The notes under the pieces were generated by a model that saw nothing but the letters and a program-made list of their open reading frames with translations, was not told where the DNA came from and ran no database searches. A stretch of DNA of 64,000 nucleotides from Brassica napus (Eukaryota; Streptophyta; Magnoliopsida; Brassicales; Brassicaceae). The position numbers and the translations under genes were made by a program. Every line of letters starts with the position of its first letter. The first letter of the stretch is position 1. The stretch covers positions 108,501 to 172,500 of the forward strand of contig NW_026014649.1 in the NCBI RefSeq assembly GCF_020379485.1. The letters are read 5' to 3'. This document shows, one piece after another, positions 1 to 11,665 of the stretch.

Positions 1-744
1 ATGCTACGTTTGTGTATTCTCGATTGGTCAGGTACGTGGGAGAACTATCTACCTTTGATAGAATTTTCCTACAACAATAGTTTCCACGCCAGCATTGCAA
101 TGTCACCATACGAGGCATTGTACGGAAGACCCTGTCGAACACCTCTATGTTGGACGGAAGTTGGAGAACGAAGATTATTCAGACCAGGAGTCATTGAAGA
201 AACATTGGAGAAGCTGCAAGTCATCCGAGCAAACATGAAGAAGGCACATGATCGACAGAAGAAGAACTCTGATCAAAGAAGGAGAGAAGTAGTATTTGCA
301 GTTGGAGATATGGTCTATCTCAAGGTATCAGCTCAGAAAGGAAAGGATCATTTCGGCAAAGTTGGGAAGTTAGCAGTTCGTTTCATTGGTCCATACTGGA
401 TCATTGGAAGAGTAGGAGAAGTAGCTTACAGGCTAGAGCTGCCAGAAGACATGAATTTACACCCTGTATTTCATGTATCTATGCTGAGAAGGCACATTCG
501 AGATCCTGATTCTATCGAGCCTGAGAGAATCCCAGAGCTGAGGACAAATCTCACATATCCAGAAGGGCCGATACGCATCGGGGAACGACGTTTGAAGATG
601 CTGAAGAATAGGGAGATTCCTAAAATCCAAGTCTTTTGGGGAAGACAAAACCGCTTGGTGATAACATGGGAAGATGAAGACAGATTTTGTCAGAACTATC
701 CAGAGTTCTTCGAAGATGAAGCAGCGACGTCATCAGCACCTTAG
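1..744 (+). CDS. Element A pol 3' fragment: integrase C-terminus plus chromodomain-like tail
   Basis: Open to the left edge, so only the last 247 codons are visible. The first ~60 residues are the end of the integrase core ([16 protein letters not shown], then the SPYEALYGRPCRTPL block). Next come a basic helical stretch, the GPY/F-type module (FIGPYWIIGRVGEVAYRLELP, ~residues 128-148) and HPVFHVSMLRRHI. The last ~70 residues (YPEGPIRIGERR ... VFWGRQNRLVITWEDEDRF) resemble the chromodomain-like tail of plant chromoviruses of the Tekay/Del type, which is thought to guide integration into heterochromatin. No stop or frameshift is visible. The closest relative in the window is the reverse-strand pol at 48254-51665, whose tail matches it almost motif for motif. 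The stop is at 742-744, followed by a polypurine tract and an LTR. Confidence 0.93.
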   Translation: MLRLCILDWSGTWENYLPLIEFSYNNSFHASIAMSPYEALYGRPCRTPLCWTEVGERRLFRPGVIEETLEKLQVIRANMKKAHDRQKKNSDQRRREVVFAVGDMVYLKVSAQKGKDHFGKVGKLAVRFIGPYWIIGRVGEVAYRLELPEDMNLHPVFHVSMLRRHIRDPDSIEPERIPELRTNLTYPEGPIRIGERRLKMLKNREIPKIQVFWGRQNRLVITWEDEDRFCQNYPEFFEDEAATSSAP

Positions 745-766
745 AATTCGGGGACGAATTCTAATG

Positions 767-778
767 AGTGGGGGAGAA
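767..778 (+). other. Polypurine tract of element A
   Basis: AGTGGGGGAGAA lies directly upstream of the LTR start TGTAATGACC. This is the usual plus-strand primer site of LTR retrotransposons. Confidence 0.85.
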
Positions 779-2459
779 TGTAATGACCCTGCTCATAAGT
801 AGAAAAGTCAAAGACCTTGACCTTAGTCGTGGTCGAAACGAGGAACGGTCATGGTCGAAAGACAGTTTTCTGCCGGTACGAGAAAATCAATAAAAACCGA
901 GCAAGAGGAGAACAACGTTTTGAAACCGAAGAAGGAGAACCATTGTCTAAGTAAATCAAGGAATGAGTTTTCTCATTTGAAGAAGAGGTTTAGAAGTTGT
1001 TGACATGGCGAAGAAAGTGAAGACGCGATGACATGGCGACCACCGATTGGAGAAGCATTGTTAAGGTGGGTTTCCTGTGTGTTTCTTGTGTTGTGTTTTG
1101 TATGCAGGTTCGAGCTTGACCAACGGGTCTTAAACGGAGACTCGGGGCATAGTTAATCGATTTTCTGCAGGGCCCCGGGGAAAGTTTGTGCTGCATGCAT
1201 ACATGTTGTGTGATTGATTGGTTGTTTGTTTAGTTGTCACTCGCTTAGTTATTTAGTTTTAGTCTAGACTTAGGTGCATCGAGGTTTGAGGTTAAGCTCC
1301 CTCATGCTAAGTAGTGTTTGTGTGTGTGTTTGTCTAGAGTAGGGCGAGTGATTGTTATGCTTTGAGTCTAGATGTGCGTGGAGGTTAGAGGTGGAGCTAC
1401 CTCACGCTTGTTGCTTGTTTGTGTGGCATCTATACTAAAGCATGGGCCATCTCGGGGTTAGATTAGGGAAAGCCTAATTCTCCGAAGGTGTTCGAGACCA
1501 TGGAGTTAGATTGGGCGATACCCAATTCTCTAGTTGTGGAGTGACCTACTCTCCATGGCTTGTCACGTGAAGTGGGTCGCGCCCATGGACAAGCGCTGCA
1601 TGACGTTGCGGCCCGGGTTAGATTGGGAGAAGCCTAATTCCCGGAGATGATGTTTTCCGACCATGTGACTGTTGTGTTTGTGATCGGGAGTGTTCAGTAT
1701 GGAGATGTGTTAGGGCTCCGAGGTGTTGGGATCCCAGGATGTGTTTCATCCGAATTTTTGTTTGTGTAGATCGAGTCTAGGATCGAGTCTAGCTTTCTTT
1801 TTGTGTAGTTAGGCCTCGGTGGTGAGACCATTTGTTTGTTTAGTAATTGCTTGTTTGCTTGCTTGCTTGCTTGTTTGTTTGTTGCTTCTGCTGTGTTGTT
1901 TACTAACCAATTGTTGATTGTGTTTGGGGCATGGGCTGAAGGGGGTCGTTGTTGTTTATTGTTGGAACTCACTGAGTAATTCTGATTACTCATCCCCTCT
2001 TCTACTATGCAGGTAACCCGTACGTAGGAAGCTTAGGGCGCAGCAGAACGGGAAGCGGCCGGTGTAGATTGGAAGTGGCATAAGCATAAGCGGACTATCT
2101 TTTGGAATGTATAATTACTTTCTTTTCATTTTGGCACTAGGCCGTGAGCTCAAACTCTGATATTTTGTATTGTAATGTTTTGTAAAACGCTTTCTACCTA
2201 TTATTAATAAAATGTATGTTTATATTCGTAGTTGTGTGTTAAATGATACTAGACCTTGTCCGGGTCGACACAACTCGATGATTGTGGTACGGGTTGTGAA
2301 GCCTTAGGCCATGACATCGAGGTCATAGCAAACTGGAACGGATTGGTCGAGAGTCTTGACTTGTTCTTGATTCTTGGTCGAACCGGTACGGTGAGCTATA
2401 CTTGTGGCTCCCGGGACGTACCGGGTTAGTCCGGCCTGGTACGGTCCGGGGGTGTTACA
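779..2459 (+). repeat. 3' LTR of element A (~1.68 kb)
   Basis: The LTR begins TGTAATGACC and ends GGTGTTACA, giving short inverted termini (TGTAA.../...TTACA). Sequence to the right changes abruptly into the middle of another element's protease (TATCTTGTTGATAAG...), so element A inserted there. Its target duplication would be AACAT (2460-2464), but the left copy is outside the window. The LTR contains microsatellite-like GTTTG/GCTTG runs near 1840-1885 and no credible gene. Polyadenylation-like AATAAAATG lies near 2205-2213. Confidence 0.9.
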
Positions 2460-5231
2460 AACATGGCTAGCAAGTATCTTGTTGATAAGCTAGGATTCGT
2501 CAAAACTGCACATCCCCGGCCATACCGTCTCAAATGGCTCAATGATGAGACTGAACTCAAGATTGTCGAACAAGTTGTTGTGTCCTTCAGTATTGGCAAG
2601 TACCATGACCAGGTCAAGTGTTATGTTGTACCCATGCAAGCCAGCCATATACTTTTAGGAAGGCCGTGGCAGTTTGACAAGGAGACCCTTCACCATGGAC
2701 GCACCAACATTTATAGTTTCGTCCACAACAACAAGAAGCACAGCCTAGCACCTCTCAGCCCCCAAGAAGTTCATGATATGCAGAAGGCAATGATCCAGTC
2801 CGGCCAGGTAAGTAACACTAACCTTTACATGACTTCCGGACTAGTGCTTAAATCATTACAACGTGAGACACAGGTGCTACTAATGATCTTTAAGGAAGGT
2901 TGTTTTGCTGGTTTTGAGGCTCCTGAAGTACCGGATGTAGTACAAGACCTCATGGGACGTTACAAGGATGTCTTTCCTGATGAGATTCCAGCCGGTTTAC
3001 CCCCTGTCCGTGGCATAGAACATCAGATCGACCTTGTACCCGGTGCGCCCCTACCAAGCCGAGCCGCTTACCGTGTCAACACTGAGGAAGCTAAGGAGCT
3101 GGAGCGGCAGGTCCAAGACCTCATGAACAAAGGCTACATCCGCGAGAGCCTTAGTCCCTGTGCGGTCCCGGTTCTACTAGTGCCAAAGAAGGATGGAACG
3201 TGGCGCATGTGTGTGGACTGTCGAGCCATCAACAACATAACCATCAAATATCGGTACCCTATACCTAGATTAGATGATATGTTGGATGAACTGAGTGGGT
3301 CTGTTGTGTTTTCTAAGATTGATCTCAGGAGTGGGTACCATCAAGTCCGCATGAAGGAAGGAGATGAGTGGAAAACCGCCTTCAAGACCAAGCAAGCACT
3401 GTACGTGTGGCTGGTGATGCCGTTTGGCCTTACCAACGCCCCTAGCACATTCATGAGGCTCATGAACGAGGTCCTCCGACCTTACATTGATCACGAGACT
3501 CTTAAGCATTTGAGGGGCCAGACCACACTCAAGAAGAGGCATGCTAGGTGGCTGGAGTTTGTGGAGACTTTTCCCTATGTGATCAAGTACAAGAAGGGAA
3601 AGGACAACGTAGTGGCAGATGCTCTATCCCAGCGCCACACACTTATTACCACCATGGAGGCTAAGATCATGGGTTTTGAACAACTTAAAATGTCTTATGA
3701 AACTGACCTTGATTTTTCTGAGCTTTACAGTAACACGGCTAAGGGAGCCATGGGTCCATTCTATCAGCAGGACGGGTTCCTCTTCAAGGAAAAACGCCTG
3801 TGCATCCCTCATGGTTCCATGCGAGACTTACTGACCCGAGAAGCTCATGGGGGCGGGTTGATGGGGCATTTCGGTCGAGACAAAACCCTGAGCGTCCTGT
3901 CCGACCACTTCTATTGGCCCCGGATGAGGCGCTATGTCGAGAGCCTTTGCGCCAAGTGCACTGTCTGTCTCAAAACCAAATCCAGGTCGCATCCTTATGG
4001 TTTACACATGCCTTTACCTATTCCTATTGCACCATGGGTGGATCTGTCTATGGACTTTGTGCTGGGCTTGCCCAAGATAGAACACAAGGATTCTATTTTT
4101 GTTCTAGTGGACAAGTTCTCCAAGATGGCACATTTCATTCCGTGCTCCAAGACCAATGATGCAAGCCAAACCGCTGATCTCTTCTTCAAGGAAGTGGTGC
4201 GCTTACATGGAGTGCCTCGTACCATTGTATCCGACCGAGACACAAAATTCCTCAGCCACTTCTGGAGGAAATTGTGGAAAAAGCTTGGAACCAAGCTCCT
4301 CTTCTCGAACACTTGCCATCCACATACTGATGGTCAGACCGAGGTAGTAAACCGTACACTCTCTCAGTTGTTGAGGGCTACGGTGGGTAAGAATCTTAGA
4401 AATTGGTTGAGTTGTTTGCCTTTCATTGAGTTTGCTTATAACCATGCAAGGCACTCTATTACTAATCTCTCCCCTTTTGAGATCGTGTATGGCTTTAGAC
4501 CAGAGACGCCCATGGACCTATCCGCACTGCCCCCAGCCATGCAAGTTAGCCAGAGTGGTGACAAAAAGGCTGAGTTTGTGAAGAACATGCACCGGCAAGT
4601 CAAGGAGACTTTGGAGAAGAAGGCTGAACGGAACCGGATTAAGCTCAACAAGGGGCGCACAGAAGTTATCTTCCAACCAGGCGACTGGGTGTGGCTCCAC
4701 ATGAGGCCAGAGCGGTTTCCGGAAGAGAGGAAGAGCAAATTATCTCCACGAGGGGACGGACCATTCCGAGTGCTCGACCGGATCAATGACAATGTCTACC
4801 GGCTAGAGCTGCCAGGTGAGTTCCAAGTTTCCCGAACGTTCAATGTGTCTGACTTGTCTCCTTATATTGCAGATGACGGAGATATTCTGAGGACAGAACC
4901 TATTCAAGAGGGAGGGGATGTTGTAGTACCCACGACTGAGGTTCCCATCATCCGCAAAGGTCCTACCACAAGGTCCGGCTCAAGGGTTATAAGAGCTGGA
5001 TTTGCCAAAGCTGTCCAGGAGTTGCTTGCACAGGACCAAACCGGATTCAAGCAACTATTGATCCAGGAGTTGTCTGACTTAAAGCTGGAAGACACCGGCG
5101 AACCATTAGAGGTTCCAGACCCCTTCCATTCAATCCAGTTCTCCTCCATCGGCCAGAATGAAGCCGGCCTGATCATTTCCACCTTCATACTCAATCCATC
5201 CAACCAACTTGCTTCTGGTTCAGAGATATAG
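2460..5231 (+). pseudogene. CRM/Reina-like Ty3/gypsy pol with in-frame deletion of the RT core
   Basis: A 922-codon open frame starting inside the protease, just after its active-site region: element A is inserted there, so the catalytic Asp is off-window. Protease remainder: residues 1-110 ([13 protein letters not shown]). RT fingers and palm: ~210-345 ([53 protein letters not shown]). After LRPYI the frame jumps straight to the end of RNase H ([17 protein letters not shown]), so the catalytic xxDD box of RT and nearly all of RNase H are missing, yet no frame is lost. The integrase is complete: zinc finger H-H-C-C ~455-505, and DDE core with [16 protein letters not shown] and [13 protein letters not shown]. 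The C-terminal [21 protein letters not shown] and FNVSDLSPY are typical of CRM/Reina chromoviruses. The element cannot make active RT itself. Confidence 0.9.
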
Positions 5232-5255
5232 CCGACCATCAGAAGGAGTAGTATG

Positions 5256-6032
5256 TGTTGTACTCTTTTTCCTTATCGGGTTTTGTCCCACTGGGTTTTC
5301 CGAAAGGTTTTAATGAGGCAACATGCAAGCATACTATGAGTTCTGATCCGGACATCTCAAACCGCGACCGGTCTATTGTTTTTCTTTAATTTATTTCGGT
5401 TAAGACTTTGGCCATTTGTCTAGGCCTTTTTATCTTTTAAAGTCCATTGAGGAACACCTATTTAAACCCTTGTAGTTACCAATTTTCGGCTAAGTCTTTT
5501 TATGAAATCGTTTTTGCTTTAGCAAAGAAACCCTAAGTCTTTCAGTTGTTTGAAACCATTGAGAGCAGCCGGCTGACATATCAAAGAACCGATCCATTGT
5601 TCTTTGTGGAGTCCTTCGATCCATTCCATTCCTTCTCCGAATCTTGAGAGAGACATACATCCAGCAAGAGCCGGATCCATATCTATCCTTCCATCCGTCC
5701 TTGGCATCTTATTGAGAGAGACACACGTCCAACAACAGATTCCATCCGCCAAACTTCTCTTTTCTCTATCTTTTGTTCTAGATTTCATTCATCCATTCTA
5801 TAAAACCCAAAAGAATCATATCTTGCTTATTTATCATTCATCCATTAGTCTCTCGGTTTCTCTTCTTGTTTCTATTGAAAACTCATAAAAGTTCATATCT
5901 GTTTTAGGTACAATCCCAAACAAGAGACAACCCGGCCGGTACCGTCCATCCGAGCCAAGGCTGAACCGCGGAACTGCCATCTGACCATCCGTCCGTCCGT
6001 CCAATCCGACCATCCGTCCCGTGCCTACAACA
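5256..6032 (+). repeat. 3' LTR of the CRM/Reina-like element
   Basis: Bounded by the inverted termini TGTTGTA (5256-5262) and TACAACA (6026-6032). It is preceded by a short purine-rich stretch (AGAAGGAGTAG) just after the pol stop. It contains TTTTTCCTTATCGGGTTTTGTCCCACTGGGTTTT-type sequence, common in plant LTR leaders and shown here only in outline, and a TATA-like TCTATAAAACCC near 5797-5808. The 5' LTR is outside the window. At the right it abuts a 5'-truncated LTR of another family (6033 on). Confidence 0.8.
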
Positions 6033-8048
6033 TTAGGACAAAAATGCAAGCGTTCAATGGCCAGGAAAGAAGGTTGAGGACGTAAGGAAACTTAGACTTA
6101 ACCTTATAAGAGCAAAGAGACAGCTAAGACGAGTGAGACGGTAGCTGGACGAGATGGTGAAGTAGCTCGACCAGCTTAACGAAGCTAGGTTGAGTTCACT
6201 CCAGCTCAGCCACTACGAAGTCAGCTCAACTAGCTGGACTACTAGCTCACTCAGCTGAGGCAGCTGGGAGTCAGCTCATCTCAGCTAGACGGACTGTTCG
6301 GATTTTAGGCCGATGGTCCGGGTCCGGGTCAGTGGCGGGCTGGGAGGTCCGGCCATGAGGCCAAGGGCTGTTGGGTCTTTAGACAAGGTCGTGGGCTAAG
6401 TCCAGGAGGCTTGGGGCGTGGGTTGGGCTTTTGACCGACCCCAAACCCAATCAGAAAGGGCGAAGGGATGCAAGTGGCCGAAAGGGCACAACCCTTTGCC
6501 GATGGTGCCCATTCGCTAGCAAGTCGTGCCTGTTCGTGGGGCAAGACTTACCCCGTCATTTTCTATAAATATGGGGGCTCTCCTGTTGATTTCATTATCC
6601 AATTACAGTGTAAAATACTCAGAGAAAAACGTAGAGAGAAAGAAAGAGAGAAAGAGAGAGTTCCGGCCAAGAGAAAGGTCGAGTGTGGTGGTGTTGTGTT
6701 CCAGCGACTCTGATCGTTTGGGAACTAACTCCGGTCAAGACTGGGAGATCAAGACAAGGAGAAGAGCATGGAGAACCCAGACGTGGTACACAAGGTATGT
6801 GATGGGCCGTGGCTCCATCAGACCGAACGGACGGTCCATGCGACCGCACCGCGGCTCTACTCGGTTCCTACCTCCCATCCTGCTCTCCTTATCTATTTCA
6901 ATTTGTTTCTCTTCTCTTCTCTCTGGTTAAACACGAAAGGTTGTGTTGGTTGAGTCCAAGGGACACGTCCCTAGGCTTTGGCCGAACATAATCAAACCGC
7001 TAGCCTAGACACGGGTCGGTTAGATGGACGATCCGATCGCACCAAGACTGGGCGGTTAGGACGAGTTGGGAATGACCCAAAGGGCACGAGTTACCAAGAG
7101 TCATGAGTTAACAAAGGTTGTGAGTTGCCAAAGGGTGTTAGGGACCAAAAGGTACAAGATACAAAAGGTTACGAACAACAAAAGGTACGAGGACCAAGAG
7201 GTACGAATGGCCAGAGGGTGCATGTTCCAAACAGTGTATTTCGGGACAGGTTATGACCGATCCTTATGGATCAGCCTATGGCTTGTTAAGTAAGACAAGG
7301 TCACGGTTTGTCTAAGCCAAGGTAGAGTCTCAAGGTCTGACCGGTTGCTAAGCCTTCCGGATTAGGCTTGAGGCTTACTCGGCTGATTGGATCCAGGCCT
7401 AAGGCCGGATCAGGTAAGGGAGTCCGTTGGGCTATTGAGCCGGACTTCATTGGCCGGTCGCACCTAGATTCTATCCAGTTAGACGGATTGGTCTTTGGGG
7501 ACGATCCGGATCTGTTCGTGTGTTCTGTTTATCTATTCTGGACTATCTATCTGATTCTAAGTCAAGGGGTGGTTGGTTGAATGACTTAGGATACGGTAGA
7601 TAGGTTCATACTTTTTATGAATATATGGACAGAGGTTTATCTAAGTTCTAGGGACCAAGCCAAGCATTGTAGAATCAATCCGTTCAATTCTCGGTTATGA
7701 TTAATGCTTATCTGGTTGTGGTTTCAGGAACTAAGGATGGTTCTGGTCAAGCCAAGGAGCCGTGAAGGCTCGGTCAGTGAGAGGCTGTGTAATGTGTGGT
7801 TAGATGATGCTAGGGATGAACTAGTGATTGTCTATGAAACTGTTAAGAAATTGTGTATTGGATCTCATGTTTCTAAGTAATACAAAGTTAACACATTATT
7901 ATTACGCTGTGCAATCTGTTCCTTTGTTTATGAACCTCATATTCGAATATGACTTTGTAAATAAAAGACATGAATCAAACAAGCAAGGAAATTAATAAGT
8001 AAGTCTGCGGACTCCATTTGGTCGAGAGGCCAGGGTTCGGGTCTTACA
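6033..8048 (+). repeat. B-type chromovirus LTR (B'), 5' end missing
   Basis: Colinear with the complete LTR at 31678-33790: the shared blocks include AAGCGTTC.ATGGCCAG, the AGCT-rich block (6150-6300), TCTATAAATATGGGG, the CCAAAGGGCACGAG-type repeats (7075-7230) and the ending GGTTCGGGTCTTACA. About the first 75 bp are missing because the CRM-like LTR lies there. The LTR ends exactly where the satellite begins (8049) and no primer binding site follows, so it is a 3' or solo LTR inserted next to or into the satellite. No gene is seen; small open frames are incidental. Confidence 0.85.
6564..6571 (+). promoter_or_regulatory. TATA box of LTR B'
   Basis: TATAAATA followed by a GGGGG-rich start region. 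The same box occurs at the same place in the LTRs at 32277 and 39375. Likely the retrotransposon's RNA polymerase II promoter. Confidence 0.65.
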
Positions 8049-9470
8049 GCCCATGTGGGCCAAAACACCCGAACAGTCCACGGGAAAGGTCAGCGTGCTG
8101 AGTCCAAGAACCAACGTGCTGATATGTGTACTGATTGACAGCCAAGGACGTCCTGTGTGTGCTGACGGACACACAGGGACACACACGGACAGCCACGGAC
8201 GTCCTGTGTGTGCTGATTGACACACACGGATTTCCTGTGTGTGCTGACGGACACACACGAACGTCCTGTGTGTGCTGACTATCGCCCACGGACGTCCTGT
8301 GTTTACTGAACAGACAGCCCACGTGGGCCAAAATCACCTGAACAGTCCACGGAAAGGGACAGAGAGCCGAGTCCAAGGACCAGCGTGCTGATATGTGTAC
8401 TGATGGAGAGCCACAGACGTCCTGTGTGTGCTGCCGGACACACACAGACACACACGGACAGCCACGGACGTCCTGTGTGTGCTGACGGACAGCCATGGAC
8501 AGCCACAGACGTCTTGTGTGTGCTGGCGGAAACCCACTGACGTCCTGTGTGTACTGAACAGACAACCCACGTGGGCCAAAATCACCCAAACAGTCCACGG
8601 GAAGGGCCAGTGTGCGGAGTCCAAGGACCAGCGTGTTGATATGTGTACTGATGGACAGCCACGGACGTTCCGTGGGTGCTGACGGACACACACGGACAGC
8701 CACGGACGTCCTGTGTGTGCTGGCGGACACCCACGGACGTTATGTGTGTACTGAACAAACAGCCCACGTGGGCCAAAATCACCCAAACAGTCCACGGGAA
8801 GGGCCAGCGTGCTGAGTCCAAGTACCAACGTACTGATATGTGTACTGATGGACAGCCACGGACATCCTGTGTGTGCTGACGGACACAGACGGACACACAC
8901 GGACTCACACAGGCAGCCACGGACGTCCTGTGTGTGCTGGCGGACACCCACAGACGTCATGTCTGTACTGAACAGACAGCCCACGTGGGCCAAAATCACC
9001 CGAACAGTCCACGGGAAGGGTCAGCGTGCTGAGTCCAAGGACCAACGTGCTGATATGTGTACAGCTGGACAGCCACAGACATCATGTGTGTGCTGTCGGA
9101 CACACACAGACACACACAGACAGCCACGGACGTCCTGTGTGTGCTGACGGACACACACGGACGTCCTGTATGTGCTGACGGACACTCACAGACGTCCTGT
9201 GTGTACTGAACAGACAGCCCACGTGGGCCAAAATCACCCGAACAGTCCACGGGAAGGGCCAGTGTGCTGATTTCAAGGACCAGCGTGCTGATATGTGTAC
9301 TTATGGACAGCCACGGACGTCCTGTGTGTGCTGACGGACACACATGGACACACACGGACAGCCACAGACGTCCTGTGTGTGCTGATGGACAGCCACGAAC
9401 GTGGCGGACACCCACAGACGTCCTGTGTGTACTGAACAGACATCCCATGTGGGCCAAAATCACCCAAATG
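8049..9470 (-). repeat. Satellite array 1, ~200-270 bp degenerate units
   Basis: Seven landmarks of the GCCCACGTGGGC type lie at 8049, 8317, 8565, 8762, 8979, 9217 and 9443. Spacings are 268, 248, 197, 217, 238 and 226 bp. Each unit has a conserved part (palindrome, AATCACCCGAACAGTCCACGG, GTGCTGAGTCCAAGGACC, ATATGTGTACTGATGGACAG) and a variable part built from ~10- and ~20-bp sub-repeats (CACGGACGTCCTGTGTGTGC, GGACACACAC). Orientation is opposite to the array at 44864-64000. The long open frames on both strands follow from a stop-poor repeat and are not genes. The period resembles pericentromeric tandem repeats described in Brassica, but I could not compare sequences. Confidence 0.93.
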
Positions 9471-11665
9471 CGTCCAGCTCCTTTACACACACAAAACAAC
9501 TCCCTTAGGTACTTAGTCATTCAGCCAACCATCCCCAAAGACATAAGTAACCCTTGAGAAGTCTTCAAACAGCTAAGGACATGCATCTGGCCCTTACCGG
9601 CTCATGCACTGTCCCACATCCTTTTGCCTTATCAACTTATGATATCAACTCCAGCTCATGGAATAACAACGCCCATCAGATCCTGAGTCAATCAACCAAC
9701 CATCCCACATGACCCAGAACTGATGAGTCTTCACACGTACCTAACCGGCCATGGAACCATGTCCCAACGAAGCCGATCAGTCCTCCTCTTACCACTGGTG
9801 CATCCTTTGATCAATCAGATCAGACAGCTTGATCCATCACCTATGGATCAGGTCATCAATCCTTGCCAAAGATCAGATTACACACGGCCTTCTTTAGATA
9901 AACAAACCGGCCCCATACTTGTGGTCCATGCCATTTAGTACTGGCCTTACTCGCCTCCACGGCTTGCTGCTGGTTCCAAATGAATTGGACCTTGCACCCC
10001 ACATGGTTCCTCATGTACTAGGATTCCCATGTGTCTCCTCCATGATTCGGATCATTGATTCACACCATGATCAGAACTAACACACACACCATGATCCACC
10101 ATGGATCACTATCCAATGAGTGGCCTCTAACTTCCATCCCACATGGATGAGTTAGATCAACTAAGATCCGCCCCTTATCTCAGGGTCCTGGATCCTTAGT
10201 TTACATCACAACATATGGTCTTCAAGGGGCGTTCCATACTTGGCCTTAACCGCACCACAAAAGACAGAAACATAACCTTGAAAGTAATTATAAAATCAGT
10301 TACCTTATACATGATCTGATTAGATCAAGTGCCTTTCCTTATTATGTTCGGCCATGCTCCTCCAGTGCACGCCTCTATCAATCCTTATCACATACCTCCT
10401 GTATTTATAAGATCCATTCATGGGTCGCACCCCTGATCCCTTCCATGGAACTTCCATGAAACCAGTTTCTACACTGCATCCACCTTCAAGGCTATTCATG
10501 CCATTGTGAGGGAAGTCCGGCCTTCTCCCTTCTCTCTTGGGTATTTGCGTGTGTTCCCAAGATACGGGGGAAACCTAGGACGTGTTCATCCGTGGTGAAA
10601 ACCTACCCCAGGGTCGTTCATAACTCCCCTTGCACTTCCATGAAACTGCCATCCCACACACCTCTCTCCTTAAGGCTGTCTTGGCCTTTGGGAATGAATT
10701 CCGGTCATCTACATTCTTTCCTCACCATTTGCGTGTGTTCTCAGGCCCTGTAGGATGCTTTGGGTGATAATATCACGGATCAAAACCACCAGAAAGTCGT
10801 TCATAACTTCCCCCCTTGATCTCTCCCAAAACTGCCTCTTTATGACCTTCACTTCACCATGGTCTTGGATTGGGAATCCGACCAACTCTCTGTCTTTTCT
10901 CTGTGTTTCTTTGTGTTTCAGGGTGTAGGAAGAAGCCCTGCCTGCAAAGGCACGGACTTGCCTGCCTTTTATAGAAGAAGGGGCAGTTACCTTTCCAAAG
11001 GTTGCACCCTTTCGGTATCATTTTTGGCCATTTATTTAATCAATGGTCCAGATCATACCCATTCGCCTCAGGCAGTTTCCAGACGCCCTGGGCTTGCCAA
11101 TCCACTCCTGGACAAGTCCAAACAAGCCCACACGGATTGCCCAAGCTCCTGGCTCAATCCCAAGAGCCAACCAGCCCATCGGTACACCCGGGTCGCCCAC
11201 ATGGCCCGACCACTGTCCAGACCCGGCCCAACTGCCCATGACTTGAACACTCAGTCCAGCTGAGTTGAGCTGATCTCCAGCTGACCCAGCTGAGTGAGAT
11301 AGACCATCCAGCCCAGGGAGCTGACCTACACTTCAGTGAGCTACATTGAGCTGCACTACACTTCACCTAGCTGGTCGAACTTGCTTACTGCATCGCCCAG
11401 CTGTTATACACTGTGTCCAGCTTGCTTCCTTTATCTTCTTCAATTCTTCTAAGTCCCTTGGTCTATTTCCAGACCTATACTTAGTTCTCCCATGATCCAT
11501 TCTGATCACCCACTTCAATCGAGCTTCACCTGGATCTCGTCCAGCTACCAGCTCGCTTGTCCAGCTCCTTTGAGCTTGCATCTTCCTTATTTTGGTTAAG
11601 TTCCAGCTACCTGATTCCCTTAACCACGTTTTGGACCATGACACGCTTGTGTTTAGGCATGTGAC
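9471..11665 (-). repeat. LTR C2, reverse strand, interrupted by element E2
   Basis: Matches the reverse-strand LTR at 40496-43465 over most of its length: shared blocks include CTTAGTCATTCAGCCAACCATCC, which starts at 9511 and 41035, the paragraph around CCATGAAACCAGTTTCTA (10456, 42342), and GGTCTTGGATTGGGAATCCGACC. The end that should read TGTAAGACCCG is missing at the satellite boundary. At 11665 it is cut by E2, and its continuation (CTGACTGGT...GTCCGGACGATCCTATCCAGGATC) resumes at 31116-31164. A TATA-like TATAAAAGG lies on the minus strand near 10967-10975. No gene is seen in these 2.2 kb. Confidence 0.8.

Noticed and set aside
2460..5231. A domesticated host gene, because the 922-codon frame is uninterrupted
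   Set aside because: It is flanked by its own LTR and disrupted upstream by element A; the missing RT core is better seen as a deletion in a mobile element.
6033..8048. B' and the LTR at 31678 as the two LTRs of one element
   Set aside because: They flank unrelated and differently oriented material, with no matching target duplication and no shared internal region; they are separate members of one family.
8044..9520. Minus-strand frames of 174-228 codons in array 1
   Set aside because: Same satellite effect; the plus-strand frames across the same bases are equally open.
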